DNA of 64,000 nt from Rhodospirillaceae bacterium (GTDB taxonomy: Bacteria; Pseudomonadota; Alphaproteobacteria; Thalassobaculales; Thalassobaculaceae). The DNA lies in NCBI GenBank assembly GCA_018401495.1, contig JAGYJX010000020.1:121866-185865 (forward strand), given 5' to 3'. Below the pieces are notes generated by a model, which was not told where the DNA came from, searched no databases, and saw nothing but the letters and a program-made list of their open reading frames with translations. Within the stretch, counting starts at the first letter, position 1. Each line of letters begins with the position of its first letter. Made by a program: the position numbers and the translations under genes. This document shows positions 19,554 through 27,700 of the stretch, one piece after another.

Positions 19554-21566
19554 ATGCTGGTACTCGGGCTTAATCAGGCGCACGACTCCGGTGTGGCACT
19601 GGTCGATGACGGCAGGATCGTCGGCATGATCCAGCGCGAGCGCGTTACCAAGATTAAACGCAACGCCCTGCTGACCGCGGATTTCATCGAGGACTGCCTG
19701 GACTGGTTCGGCGTGTCGTGGTCTGACATTGACGTGGTGGCTATGTGCACGTCCCAGGCTTGGCCGGTGCTGTTTGTCGACCGGAACGAGTTCTCGGTCT
19801 CGCTCGATCCCGAACTCGCGATTCCGGGGCAGCCGGTAGACCTGGACCGGGAGTCGGTCAGGGTCATCTGCAACAAGGTCTTGACCAGGGACCGCAACTT
19901 CGCAGACGTGGTGTCGCTGGAGAGATACCGAAACTATTTTCGGCCGGGAGCCGGAAGCTCGGAGTACTTTCTCGAAAATCCCGGCGCGTTTTTGAAGGGG
20001 GACGGCGATTACCTCCCGATGGTGGAGTGGCCGTACTATCGCGAGTCATGGCTGACGCCGGATATTGCTGAACGAATCCGCCTCGGCTTCGGCTCCATGC
20101 ACGGCATGGCGCGGTACAACTACCTGCCGGCCGCCTTCACCCTGCGCGGCCGCACCCGTCCCGGGCTGGTCATGCCCCACCACCTGGCGCACGCCGCCGG
20201 TGCCTACTTCCAGTCGGACTTTCAGGGTGCTGCCATCCACACCCTCGACAACGGCGACGTGATGGCGCCGTGGCGCGGCTATCTCGGAGGGATGCTGGTG
20301 CTGGGCGACGGCAACCGGCTTCACCCGATCGCGCCGAATTTTGGATACCACGGGCATTTCTACCAGAGGGTCGGCGAACTGCTGGGCCTCGGACACGGTG
20401 GTGCCGCCGGCAAGTTGATGGGGCTCGCGCCCTACGGCGAGCCCCGCTATTTCGATCACTCGATGATCGGCGACACCTTCAAGGTTTTCGGAGAGACCTA
20501 TTCGCGCGGCCAGAAGGAGACGACCGGACGGGTCCTCGAGCGGCTGACCGCGGCGTTCGAGGCCGTGAAGGACCTCGACCTGCCGGAGTTTCGGAGGTCG
20601 TCCGCCCATTACCGCGAAGGCGGGCTCGGGGCGGAGGACCTGCGCCGGCCCGGCATCGATCTCGCGGCCACCGCGCAGTCGGTGTTCGAGCACTGCACGG
20701 GTTGGATCCTGTCGACCTTCGTGCGCGAGACCTATCGCCACATCCGGAACAGGCGCATCCCGCTGTGCCTCGGCGGCGGCGGGGCGTTGAACTGCCCGGC
20801 GAACTCCGCGATCTGGCGGACCCTGCCGGTATCCGACGTGTTTATCCCGCCGGCCTGCGACGATTCCGGCTTGCCGATCGGCGCAGCGCTCGCGGTGCTG
20901 CACGACTACCTGGACCGGCCGCGGCTGCCGCAGGGATCCAGGACCTGCGCCAGCGCCTACCTTGGCCGCGGCTTCGACGACGCACGGATCCGCCGCGCGT
21001 TGGCGTCCGGGCGCGTCACGGTCGACGAGGTCGGGGATGCCGCGGCCGACGCGGCGGCCGCGATCGCGGACGGCCGGATCGTGGCCTGGTTCGAGGGCCG
21101 CAGCGAAATTGGCCCGCGCGCCCTCGGCCACCGCTCGATCCTGGCCGACGCGCGCGGGGCCGACACCTGGAAGCGCGTCAACGACCTGAAGAAGCGCGAG
21201 TACTGGCGGCCGTTCGCGCCGGCGGTCCTGGCCGAGGATTGCGACGCCTGGTTCCGCGGCTGCCCGACGACGTCGCCGCACATGCTGTTCACCGGCCAGG
21301 TGCGCGGCGACCAGCTGCCCGCGATCACCCACGTCGACGGCTCGGCGCGGGTCCAGACGGTCGACGCGAGTTGCGGCGGCTTTCACGGCGTCATCGAGCA
21401 TTTCAAGCGCCATACCGGCGTGCCGGTGGTGCTGAACACGTCGTTCAACGGGCCCGGCGAGCCGATCATCGACACCCCGGAGGATGCCGTGGCGTTCGTC
21501 GAGACCTCGGGGATCGACGCGCTCTACATCGGCGGTCTCCGGGTCTCGCGACCCGGCGCGGGTTGA
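19554..21566 (+). CDS. Carbamoyltransferase of the NodU/CmcH family
   Basis: 670 residues, intact. The N-terminal Kae1-like domain (MLVLGLNQAHDSGVALVDDG) has the iron-binding motif HHLAHAAGAY (about residue 215) and GHGGAAGKLMGLAPYG. The C-terminal YrdC-like carbamoyl-transfer region contains EGRSEIGPRALGHRSILAD, KKREYWRPFAPAVL and VVLNTSFNGPGEPI. The family transfers a carbamoyl group from carbamoyl phosphate, via carbamoyl-AMP, to hydroxyls of sugars, antibiotics or Nod factors. No nodulation or antibiotic genes are adjacent; it may decorate a surface polysaccharide. The first 500 bases use more A/T-ending codons than neighbouring genes, which could reflect transfer. It converges with the old yellow enzyme gene, 9 bp away. 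Confidence 0.93.
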   Translation: MLVLGLNQAHDSGVALVDDGRIVGMIQRERVTKIKRNALLTADFIEDCLDWFGVSWSDIDVVAMCTSQAWPVLFVDRNEFSVSLDPELAIPGQPVDLDRESVRVICNKVLTRDRNFADVVSLERYRNYFRPGAGSSEYFLENPGAFLKGDGDYLPMVEWPYYRESWLTPDIAERIRLGFGSMHGMARYNYLPAAFTLRGRTRPGLVMPHHLAHAAGAYFQSDFQGAAIHTLDNGDVMAPWRGYLGGMLVLGDGNRLHPIAPNFGYHGHFYQRVGELLGLGHGGAAGKLMGLAPYGEPRYFDHSMIGDTFKVFGETYSRGQKETTGRVLERLTAAFEAVKDLDLPEFRRSSAHYREGGLGAEDLRRPGIDLAATAQSVFEHCTGWILSTFVRETYRHIRNRRIPLCLGGGGALNCPANSAIWRTLPVSDVFIPPACDDSGLPIGAALAVLHDYLDRPRLPQGSRTCASAYLGRGFDDARIRRALASGRVTVDEVGDAAADAAAAIADGRIVAWFEGRSEIGPRALGHRSILADARGADTWKRVNDLKKREYWRPFAPAVLAEDCDAWFRGCPTTSPHMLFTGQVRGDQLPAITHVDGSARVQTVDASCGGFHGVIEHFKRHTGVPVVLNTSFNGPGEPIIDTPEDAVAFVETSGIDALYIGGLRVSRPGAG

Positions 21567-21575
21567 CCCTCGCCG

Positions 21576-22742
21576 CTACTCGGCCGCCTGCTCCCGCGCC
21601 TTGCTGGCCCGGAGACCCTTGTCCCACTTCTCCAGCCACCAGGCGTACTGGTGCGGCCACTTCTCGAAGTCGGGGTCGATGTCGAAGTGCTGGGCGGCGT
21701 GCAGCGTCCAGAACGGATCGACCAGCGCCTGCCGGCCGATCGCGATCAGGTCGGCGCGGCCCTCCTGCAGGATCCGCTCGGCGAAGTCCGGGTCGCGGAT
21801 CAGGCCAACCGCCATGGTGAGGATGCCGACTTCGGTCTTGATCCGCTCCGCGAACGGCACCTGGAATCCCGGGCCGCGCGTCAGGTTGGCGTTGGTCGCG
21901 CCCTTCGGGCTGTTGCCGCCGGAGGAGCAGTCGATCACGTCGACGCCGCGCGCCTTGAGTTCGTGGGCCAGCGCCACGCTGTCCTCGATCTCCCAGCCGC
22001 CGTCGATGCCATCGACCGAGGAGATCCGCACGAACAGAGGCTTCTCCTTCGGCCAGACCGCGCGCACCGCCTCCGCGACTTCGAGCGGAAAACGCATCCG
22101 GCCCGACCGGTCGCCGCCGTAGCCATCGTTGCGCTTGTTCGAGAGCGGCGACAGGAAGGTCTGCAGCAGGTAGCCGTGCGCCATGTGGATCTCGAGGATC
22201 TCGAACCCGGCCTCGCCGGCGCGGCCGGCGGCGTCGGCGAAATCCTGCCGGGTCTTCGCGAGGTCGGCATGGTCCATCATCTTCGGGATCAGCCAGCCCT
22301 CGGCCAGAGCCTCGCCGGACGGGCCGAGCGGTTGCCACAGCCGGTCGCCCCGCGCGATCTCGGCGGCGCCGACCGCTTGACCGCCCTCCCAGGGGCGCTG
22401 GCTGCTGGCCTTGCGGCCGCCGTGGCCGATCTGGACGGCCGGGACCGAGCGCTGCTGCTTCATGAAGTCGGTGATCCGCCGGAACGCCGCGACCTGGGCG
22501 GCGTTGTAGAGACCGGGGCAGCCATTGGTGATCCGACCCTCGTCGGAAACCCCGGTGGCCTCCACGAAAACGGCGCCTGCTCCGCCCATGGCGAATTTTC
22601 CGTAGTGCACAAGGTGATAATCGGAGGGGACGCCATCGATCGCCGAATACTGGTCCATCGGCGAGATCACCACCCGATTGGGAAGGGTCACGTCGCCGAT
22701 CGTCAAAGGCTGGAACAGAAGAGGAAGTGCGGTGGACGGCAT
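21576..22742 (-). CDS. NADH:flavin oxidoreductase, old yellow enzyme family
   Basis: 388 residues, intact. FMN-binding barrel with LFQPLTIGDVTLPNRVVISPM at the start, HYGKFAMGGAGAVFVEATGV, the substrate-binding IGHGGRKASS, EIHMAHGYLLQTFLSPLSNKR, NDGYGGDRSGRMRFPLEV, and the phosphate-binding C-terminus ADLIAIGRQALVDPFWTLHA. The features match the YqjM/thermophilic-like class of ene-reductases and xenobiotic reductases, which reduce activated double bonds using NAD(P)H. The physiological substrate is unknown. It is divergent from the lipoprotein and two-component genes at 22854. Confidence 0.92.
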   Translation of the reverse strand: MPSTALPLLFQPLTIGDVTLPNRVVISPMDQYSAIDGVPSDYHLVHYGKFAMGGAGAVFVEATGVSDEGRITNGCPGLYNAAQVAAFRRITDFMKQQRSVPAVQIGHGGRKASSQRPWEGGQAVGAAEIARGDRLWQPLGPSGEALAEGWLIPKMMDHADLAKTRQDFADAAGRAGEAGFEILEIHMAHGYLLQTFLSPLSNKRNDGYGGDRSGRMRFPLEVAEAVRAVWPKEKPLFVRISSVDGIDGGWEIEDSVALAHELKARGVDVIDCSSGGNSPKGATNANLTRGPGFQVPFAERIKTEVGILTMAVGLIRDPDFAERILQEGRADLIAIGRQALVDPFWTLHAAQHFDIDPDFEKWPHQYAWWLEKWDKGLRASKAREQAAE

Positions 22743-22853
22743 GACGGCGCTCCGGTGCTTCGGACCACGTCATGAAAGCGACCGGGGCCAGTGTTGGCAA
22801 GAGCCGGGGAATCGCGGGCGAACGTTGACTCGTGCGCGCCGCCGGGGGATGAC

Positions 22854-23321
22854 ATGTCGATGCGCGACTTCTTTGTTCTGACCGTGGTGTTGCTGACCGC
22901 GGCGTGCTCGGCCGTCGTTCCGCCGCAGCCGTCTCCGGCGCCCCCACCGCCACCGGTGGAGGCTATGCCGTTGCCAACGCCGCGCCCGGACAACGGCGTG
23001 GCCTCCCGCTCCGCGCCGACGCCGGTTGCCAGGCCTGCTCGGCCACAGGTTGAACCCTTCCGGCTCGAGCAACTCGGCGGTGCCACCGAATCGGCGGTGA
23101 CTGCTATGATAGGCAGGCCGGACGAAATCCGTGACCAGCCGCCCGGCAAGGTGTGGGTCTACAACCACGGCGCATGCCGGGTGGAGGTGTACATGTACCC
23201 GAGTGTCGACGTTGGCAGCATGGCCGCGCTGGGCGCCGCGATCATGCCGGCTGAGTTGTCGGAAGATGATCGGGCGCGCTGTCGTCGCAGCCTCGCCCGC
23301 CGGACAGGCGACGTCGGATGA
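22854..23321 (+). CDS. Putative SmpA/OmlA-like lipoprotein
   Basis: 155 residues with a lipoprotein signal (RDFFVLTVVLLTAAC, lipobox LTAAC), a proline-rich linker (residues 22-60), and a C-terminal domain LEQLGGATESAVTAMIGRPDEI followed by VWVYNHGACRVEVYMYP. The last pattern (glycine helix, Gly-Arg-Pro, then a Cys-containing strand) resembles small BamE/SmpA-like folds found in alphaproteobacterial lipoproteins. GGGGGA lies 4 bp before the ATG. The stop is 7 bp before the response regulator ATG, and sensor kinase follows, so this is probably a three-gene operon. The lipoprotein might report envelope state to the kinase, which is inference. Confidence 0.7.
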   Translation: MSMRDFFVLTVVLLTAACSAVVPPQPSPAPPPPPVEAMPLPTPRPDNGVASRSAPTPVARPARPQVEPFRLEQLGGATESAVTAMIGRPDEIRDQPPGKVWVYNHGACRVEVYMYPSVDVGSMAALGAAIMPAELSEDDRARCRRSLARRTGDVG

Positions 23322-23328
23322 TCGCCGC

Positions 23329-24102
23329 ATGAGTGGCAACATCCGAATTTTGGTCGTCGACGACGACCCGATCATTCGCGAAACCCTCTCGCTCAACCTG
23401 GAGGATCAGGAATTCGTGGTCCAGGGGCTGTCAAGCGGCGAGGCGCTGCTGGAGTATCTGCGCCATGGCGGGACCGCTGACCTGATTCTTCTCGACTGGA
23501 AGATGGGCCAGTTCAGCGGCCTCGACACGCTGCGTGAGATGCGCCGGATGGGCGGCGAGATCCCGGTGATCTTCCTGACCAGCCTGACGGACCAGATCTA
23601 CGAAGAGGCGGCGCTCGCCACCGGAGCGCTGGATTTCGTCGACAAGTCGCGCAGCTTCTCGATTTTGCTGCATCGCGTGCGGACGGTGCTGGCGGGGCGG
23701 CGCATCCCGCGTGACAACGGCGGCGCGCCCGAGGTGGATCCAGGCGGAGTGCCGAGTGGGGGCAAGACCCAGATCGGCCAACTGAGGCTCGACCCCGACG
23801 TCGGGCGCGCGTACTGGCAGGATCGGCTGGTGCCGCTGACGCTGACCGAGTTCCAGATCGTGCACGCCCTGGCGGCGTCGGCCGGCCGCGACATGCGCTA
23901 CCGCGATATCTATGACCTCGTGCACGGCGACGGCTTCCACGCCGGCGCCGCCGGTGACGGCTACCGCGCCAACGTGCGTGGCTTCATCAAGCGGATCCGG
24001 CGGAAGTTCGAGGAGATGGACGCGGAATTCTCGGAGATCGAGAACTACCCGGGGTTCGGGTACCGTTGGCGCTCTCAGGGGGCCGGGGAGAGCGACACAT
24101 GA
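23329..24102 (+). CDS. Response regulator with winged-helix output (ChvI-like)
   Basis: 257 residues, intact. The receiver domain (1-120) has the acidic pair D11-D12, phospho-acceptor D56 (LILLDWKMG), the TSL switch region and the conserved Lys in FVDKSRS. A linker precedes an OmpR/PhoB-type winged helix (about 150-257): LRLDPDVGRAYWQDRLVPLT, LTEFQIVHALAAS, YRANVRGFIKRIRRKF and a final NYPGFGYRW. It acts as a phosphorylation-dependent DNA-binding regulator and is paired with the kinase gene that begins 25 bp downstream. The overall organisation resembles ChvG-ChvI systems. Direct repeats at 25689-25748 upstream of the sigma factor gene are possible targets. Confidence 0.92.
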   Translation: MSGNIRILVVDDDPIIRETLSLNLEDQEFVVQGLSSGEALLEYLRHGGTADLILLDWKMGQFSGLDTLREMRRMGGEIPVIFLTSLTDQIYEEAALATGALDFVDKSRSFSILLHRVRTVLAGRRIPRDNGGAPEVDPGGVPSGGKTQIGQLRLDPDVGRAYWQDRLVPLTLTEFQIVHALAASAGRDMRYRDIYDLVHGDGFHAGAAGDGYRANVRGFIKRIRRKFEEMDAEFSEIENYPGFGYRWRSQGAGESDT

Positions 24103-24127
24103 GACTCCCCCCGGTCGCGTCGACGCT

Positions 24128-25627
24128 GTGAGTGGAGCCTCCTCGTTGCGGCCCATCGCGGCGAAGCTGGCGCTGATCGTGCTGCTGTTCGCCGCCGTGC
24201 CCGCCGTTGTCTACCAGCAGTTCCGGGTTGCCGAGGAGGAGCGCACGACACTGCTGCTGGATGGCGTCGCCAACCAGGGCCGGGCGATCGCGGAGGCGCT
24301 GCGGCCGGTTCTCGAGGCCGGGGATCCGACGGAAGTGACCAGGGTCGGGGAGCGGATGGCGGCCCTGGCCGGCAGCCAGGTCGATCTTCGGCTGTTGTTC
24401 CGTCCGCGCGAGGCGGCGATCGATTCGTTTCTCCTGGTCGCCGCCGTTCCTCCGGTCCCATCGTCCGAGATGGAGGCCGAACGCGGCTTCCTGATCCGCT
24501 CCCGGCTGCTCGAGACGGTGTGGCAGTCATGCGACGCGGCCGAAGCGATTGGCCGTTCGCTGACCGGGGACCGCGGCAACGGCCCGTTGGTGGTCGCGGT
24601 GACGCCGCTGCAGACCGGGGCCGGGTGCTGGGCGCTGGTGACCCGCCTGACCCAATCCGAATCGCTGGCGCGCGCCGTATCGACGCCGTTCTGGCAGCGC
24701 CCGGAGGTGCTCCTTGCCCTCGGCCTTTATCTGGCTCTGGCCTCGGTGATCCTGCTGGTTCTGCTGTCGGTGTCGCGCAATCTGGCCCGGTTCGAGCGCC
24801 TGGCCGCATCCATTTCGGTCGGGCGGGAGGGCAACCGGCGCTTCGAGAAGCTCAATGAGGTCCCGGAACTCGCCGGCGTGGCCCGGCAGTTCGACGCCAT
24901 GGTCGACCGCCTGCGGGGCAGCGCCGCATCGATCCGCGAGACCGCGGAGGAAAGCGCACACGCGCTGAAAACTCCGATCGGAGCTATCCGGCAATCCCTC
25001 GAACCGTTGCGCAATATCGTGCCCGAGGGCGATCGCCGAGGCCGCCGCGCCCTCGAGATCATCGATCAGTCCTGCGCCCGCCTCGGCCAGTTGGTCGTCG
25101 AAGCGCGACGCGCGATCGAGGCGACGGCGCTGATGGCCGACCCGCCGATCGAGCGCATCGACCTCGGTCATGTGGTCTCGGAGCTGGTCGAGGAGATGCG
25201 CGGCCCGTCCGAAGCGGCCGACGTCCATCTCGAGGCCCATGTCGAGCACGGCGTCATTGTGCTCGGCAGCGACGAGGCCATCGAGACCATTTTGGAGAAC
25301 CTCATTGACAACGCGATCGGGTTCTCGCCTTCCGGCGGCACCGTCCGCGTGGTGGTGCGTTCGGCCCGGCGTGGCGCAATCCTTACGGTTTTGGACCAAG
25401 GGCCTGGGGTAAAGTCCGAGAATCTCGGCCGCATCTTCGAGAAGGGCTACTCAAGCCGTCCGAACGGCGACGCCGACGCTGTGGCGGCGGCCAACGAGAA
25501 CTTCGGAATGGGCCTGTGGATCGTCCGGCGCAACGTCGAGGCGATGGGCGGCAGCATCCGTGTGGAGAACCGCGCCTCCAGTGGGCTGGCCGTGGAGATC
25601 GTCCTCCCGCTGGCACAGGGCGACTGA
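24128..25627 (+). CDS. Sensor histidine kinase (ChvG-like)
   Basis: 499 residues, intact, from a GTG start. Membrane helix 1 spans residues 10-28 (AAKLALIVLLFAAVPAVVY), a periplasmic domain covers 30-190, and helix 2 about 193-215 (VLLALGLYLALASVILLVLL). A HAMP-like linker follows, then HisKA with the phosphorylated His at 278 (EESAHALKTPIGAIRQ) and HATPase with N-box LENLIDNAIGFSPSGG, G1 DQGPGV and G2 NFGMGLWIVRRN. It should autophosphorylate in response to an envelope signal and pass the phosphate to the adjacent regulator. The AHALKTP form of the H-box is common in ChvG/PhoQ-like kinases. The signal is unknown. Confidence 0.92.
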   Translation: MSGASSLRPIAAKLALIVLLFAAVPAVVYQQFRVAEEERTTLLLDGVANQGRAIAEALRPVLEAGDPTEVTRVGERMAALAGSQVDLRLLFRPREAAIDSFLLVAAVPPVPSSEMEAERGFLIRSRLLETVWQSCDAAEAIGRSLTGDRGNGPLVVAVTPLQTGAGCWALVTRLTQSESLARAVSTPFWQRPEVLLALGLYLALASVILLVLLSVSRNLARFERLAASISVGREGNRRFEKLNEVPELAGVARQFDAMVDRLRGSAASIRETAEESAHALKTPIGAIRQSLEPLRNIVPEGDRRGRRALEIIDQSCARLGQLVVEARRAIEATALMADPPIERIDLGHVVSELVEEMRGPSEAADVHLEAHVEHGVIVLGSDEAIETILENLIDNAIGFSPSGGTVRVVVRSARRGAILTVLDQGPGVKSENLGRIFEKGYSSRPNGDADAVAAANENFGMGLWIVRRNVEAMGGSIRVENRASSGLAVEIVLPLAQGD

Positions 25628-25688
25628 CGCCGGCTTCCGGCCGTGCCCCTGGATTTCCGCCAATCTGGCTATCGTTCAAGTATTCATT

Positions 25689-25748
25689 TGTGTCATTAAA
25701 GTGCTCAAGTTGTGTTATTTCTGTGCCGGATTGTTTAGTCTGTGTCAT
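25689..25748 (+). promoter_or_regulatory. Direct repeats upstream of the ECF sigma gene
   Basis: TGTGTCAT occurs at 25689 and 25741, with a near copy TGTGTTAT at 25711, in an AT-rich 200-bp region that separates the two-component operon from the sigma factor gene. OmpR/PhoB-type regulators bind such direct repeats, so the regulator encoded at 23329 is an obvious candidate, but spacing (22 and 30 bp) is not that of a standard box. Otherwise 25628-25830 shows only promoter-like AT-rich sequence and a GGAGG ribosome site just before 25831. Confidence 0.35.
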
Positions 25749-25830
25749 GTTGAAGCGATCGCAAATAAACGATTGATCGACCCCCGCAATACCTTATTTT
25801 CTTCCTCGTACACAACGCGGAGGCAAGGTC

Positions 25831-26397
25831 ATGCGAGCCGATTTCGTCGAAGAGGTCGAACGGATGATTCCGACGTTGCGGCGGTTCGCGCACTCCCTGG
25901 CACGACATGCCGCGGATGCCGACGATCTTCTGCAGGACACTTTGGAGCGTGCTCTCGGACGCGCTCATCAATTTGAGGCGGGAACCAATCTGAAGGCTTG
26001 GTTGTTCACGATCATGCGGAACCGCTTCTACACCGAGTGCCGTCGCCGCCAACGGGTTCGCGACCACGCCGAGGAACGTCGCCTCGGCGCCGCGGATGGC
26101 GAAGACATCGTGCTCGGCGGCCAGTTTGCCCGCGTGGAGACCGAGGAGTTCGCCTTGGCCTTCGCGAAGCTGACGAGCGAGGAACGGTCTCTGCTGGTCA
26201 TGGCGACGGTCGAGGAGCTGCCCTACGAGACGATTGCGCAGATGCTGGAAGTCGAGATCGGAACTGTGAAGTCCCGGGTCTCCCGCGTCCGCGCCAAATT
26301 GCGCAGAATTCAGGAAGGGACTGACGACGTGGCTCTCGCCCGCGTCCGCGTCCCGGTCGCCCCGGTCCACCCGCACGTTGGATTGGGGGCGTTCTGA
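25831..26397 (+). CDS. ECF-type RNA polymerase sigma factor
   Basis: 188 residues, intact, with GGAGG 8 bp before the ATG. Sigma region 2 reads LRRFAHSLARHAADADDLLQDTLERAL and NLKAWLFTIMRNRFY. Region 4 reads LTSEERSLLVMATVEELPYETIAQML and then VEIGTVKSRVSRVRAKLRRI. The sequence belongs to the small sigma-70 ECF proteins close to the EcfG/RpoE-like alphaproteobacterial groups. The C-terminal tail after residue 165 (VALARVRVPVAPVHPHVG) is unusual and may be a short extension. It is followed 140 bp later by a small protein that looks like an anti-sigma factor, so it probably answers to envelope or oxidative stress. Confidence 0.9.
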   Translation: MRADFVEEVERMIPTLRRFAHSLARHAADADDLLQDTLERALGRAHQFEAGTNLKAWLFTIMRNRFYTECRRRQRVRDHAEERRLGAADGEDIVLGGQFARVETEEFALAFAKLTSEERSLLVMATVEELPYETIAQMLEVEIGTVKSRVSRVRAKLRRIQEGTDDVALARVRVPVAPVHPHVGLGAF

Positions 26398-26537
26398 ACC
26401 AGTAGCCGCCCGGTTTTCGCGACCGGTCCATCCCCGTCGTTCCCCCCCCCTGGTCAGGGAACCGGGCGGCGCCCCTAGCGTTCCTTCCCACGACTGGCAC
26501 CGCCAATATGATAAGGTGGTGTCCGTGGGGAGGCGCC

Positions 26538-26828
26538 ATGGGTGACGATCTGAACTTCGACTCCTGGGAATTGCTGTCGGCTTACATCGACGGCGAGCTC
26601 GATGCGTTCGCCGTCGCCAAGGTCGAGCGTGACGTCCTCCTCGATCCCGAGTTGGCCACTGCTCTCGACGTGCTGCGCCGACAGAAGGCCGCCCTGCAGT
26701 GGTGGTCGCGTCGTGTCGACGCCAGACCCATCCCGCCGGTTATCCGAACCATGCTCGAAAACGCCCGGGCGCAGCGTTGCCGCTGTGGCAACGACAACTG
26801 TCACGGGGAGCAGCACTGCCCCGGCTGA
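26538..26828 (+). CDS. Small soluble anti-sigma-like protein with Cys-rich tail
   Basis: 96 residues, intact, with a strong GGGGAGG site 5 bp before the ATG. The N-terminus WELLSAYIDGELDAFAVAKV matches the helix of anti-sigma domains that bind ECF factors, but the usual HxxxCxxC zinc ligands within it are missing. No membrane helix is present. The C-terminus instead carries QRCRCGNDNCHGEQHC, that is CxC-x4-CH-x3-HC, a plausible zinc or redox site. Adjacent to the ECF gene, it is most likely its regulator; a metal- or thiol-responsive release mechanism is inference. It is too different from NepR to be assigned to that family. Confidence 0.65.
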   Translation: MGDDLNFDSWELLSAYIDGELDAFAVAKVERDVLLDPELATALDVLRRQKAALQWWSRRVDARPIPPVIRTMLENARAQRCRCGNDNCHGEQHCPG

Positions 26829-26881
26829 AAGGGTGTTAAGACCCTAGTCAGCCAGGGCGGCTCGATTTCAGGGAGGGCGGG

Positions 26882-27673
26882 ATGCAGGTTCGACTCGACG
26901 GACGCCGCGCGTTGATCACCGGAGGTAGCCTCGGGGTGGGGCGGGCGATCGCCGCCCGGTTCGTTGAGGCCGGTGCCCAGGTGGTGATCGTCGCGCGCCG
27001 CCAGGAGGTTCTTGGTGAAGCCTGCGCGGCTATCGCCGAGGCGGCCGGCGCTGCCCCGACGGCGATTGCCGGAGACGTCGCCGACGCCGGCGACTGCGCC
27101 CGAATCATCCGCGACGCCGAAGCGGCGGTGGGTCCGATCGACATCCTCGTCAACAACGCCGGATCCTCGAAGCGCGGCGCGTTCCTCGAGGTCGACGACG
27201 CCACTTGGCAGTCGGACCTCGATCTAAAGCTGTTCGCCGCGATCCGCCTGGCCCGCTTGGTGGCCCCGGGAATGATCGAGCGGCGCTGGGGTCGGATCAT
27301 CAACGTGCTGAACACCGGCGCCAAGGCGCCGCCGGCGGAGGGCGCCCCGACCGCTGTCACCCGGGCGGCGGGCATGGCGTTGACCAAGGTGTTGGCCGGT
27401 GAACTGGCGCCGCACAATGTGCTGGTGAACGCTTTGCTGGTCGGTCGCATCAAGAGCGATCAATGGGTGCGCCGCCACACCGCCGGCGCCGCCTCCGGCT
27501 CGAACGCCACCCTCGATGACTATTATGACGAGATGGCACGGTCGATCCCGCTTGGCCGGGTCGGCGAGGCGGACGAGTTCGCCGCGGTCGCCTGCCTGCT
27601 GGCCTCGGATCTCGGCGGTTACGTCACCGGTACCGCAATCAACGTCGACGGCGGTCTCTGCCCGGTCGTGTGA
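26882..27673 (+). CDS. SDR family oxidoreductase lacking the canonical Tyr-x3-Lys
   Basis: 263 residues, intact, with GGGAGGG before the ATG. The Rossmann signature TGGSLGVGRAI (residues 13-23), DVADAGD and NNAG (91-94) show a classical short-chain dehydrogenase fold, as does the C-terminus LGRVGEADEFAAVACLLASD and YVTGTAINVDGGL. At the place of the catalytic YxxxK the sequence reads T157-AVT-R161 within GAPTAVTRAAGMALTKVL, so both the Tyr and the Lys are replaced. Such divergent SDRs occur in a number of bacteria and may be inactive as dehydrogenases or use another mechanism. It stands between the sigma factor locus and the convergent glycerol kinase gene, with no evident pathway. Confidence 0.85.
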   Translation: MQVRLDGRRALITGGSLGVGRAIAARFVEAGAQVVIVARRQEVLGEACAAIAEAAGAAPTAIAGDVADAGDCARIIRDAEAAVGPIDILVNNAGSSKRGAFLEVDDATWQSDLDLKLFAAIRLARLVAPGMIERRWGRIINVLNTGAKAPPAEGAPTAVTRAAGMALTKVLAGELAPHNVLVNALLVGRIKSDQWVRRHTAGAASGSNATLDDYYDEMARSIPLGRVGEADEFAAVACLLASDLGGYVTGTAINVDGGLCPVV

Positions 27674-27700
27674 CCGCTCCGTGTCTCCCGGCTTGCCGTC

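Noticed and set aside
19554..21566. Nodulation gene nodU
   Set aside because: The family match is real, but no nod genes or nod boxes are near, and the family has many other roles.
25831..26828. EcfG-NepR general stress module
   Set aside because: The partner protein is larger than NepR and has a different domain; no PhyR-type receiver with a sigma-like domain is nearby.
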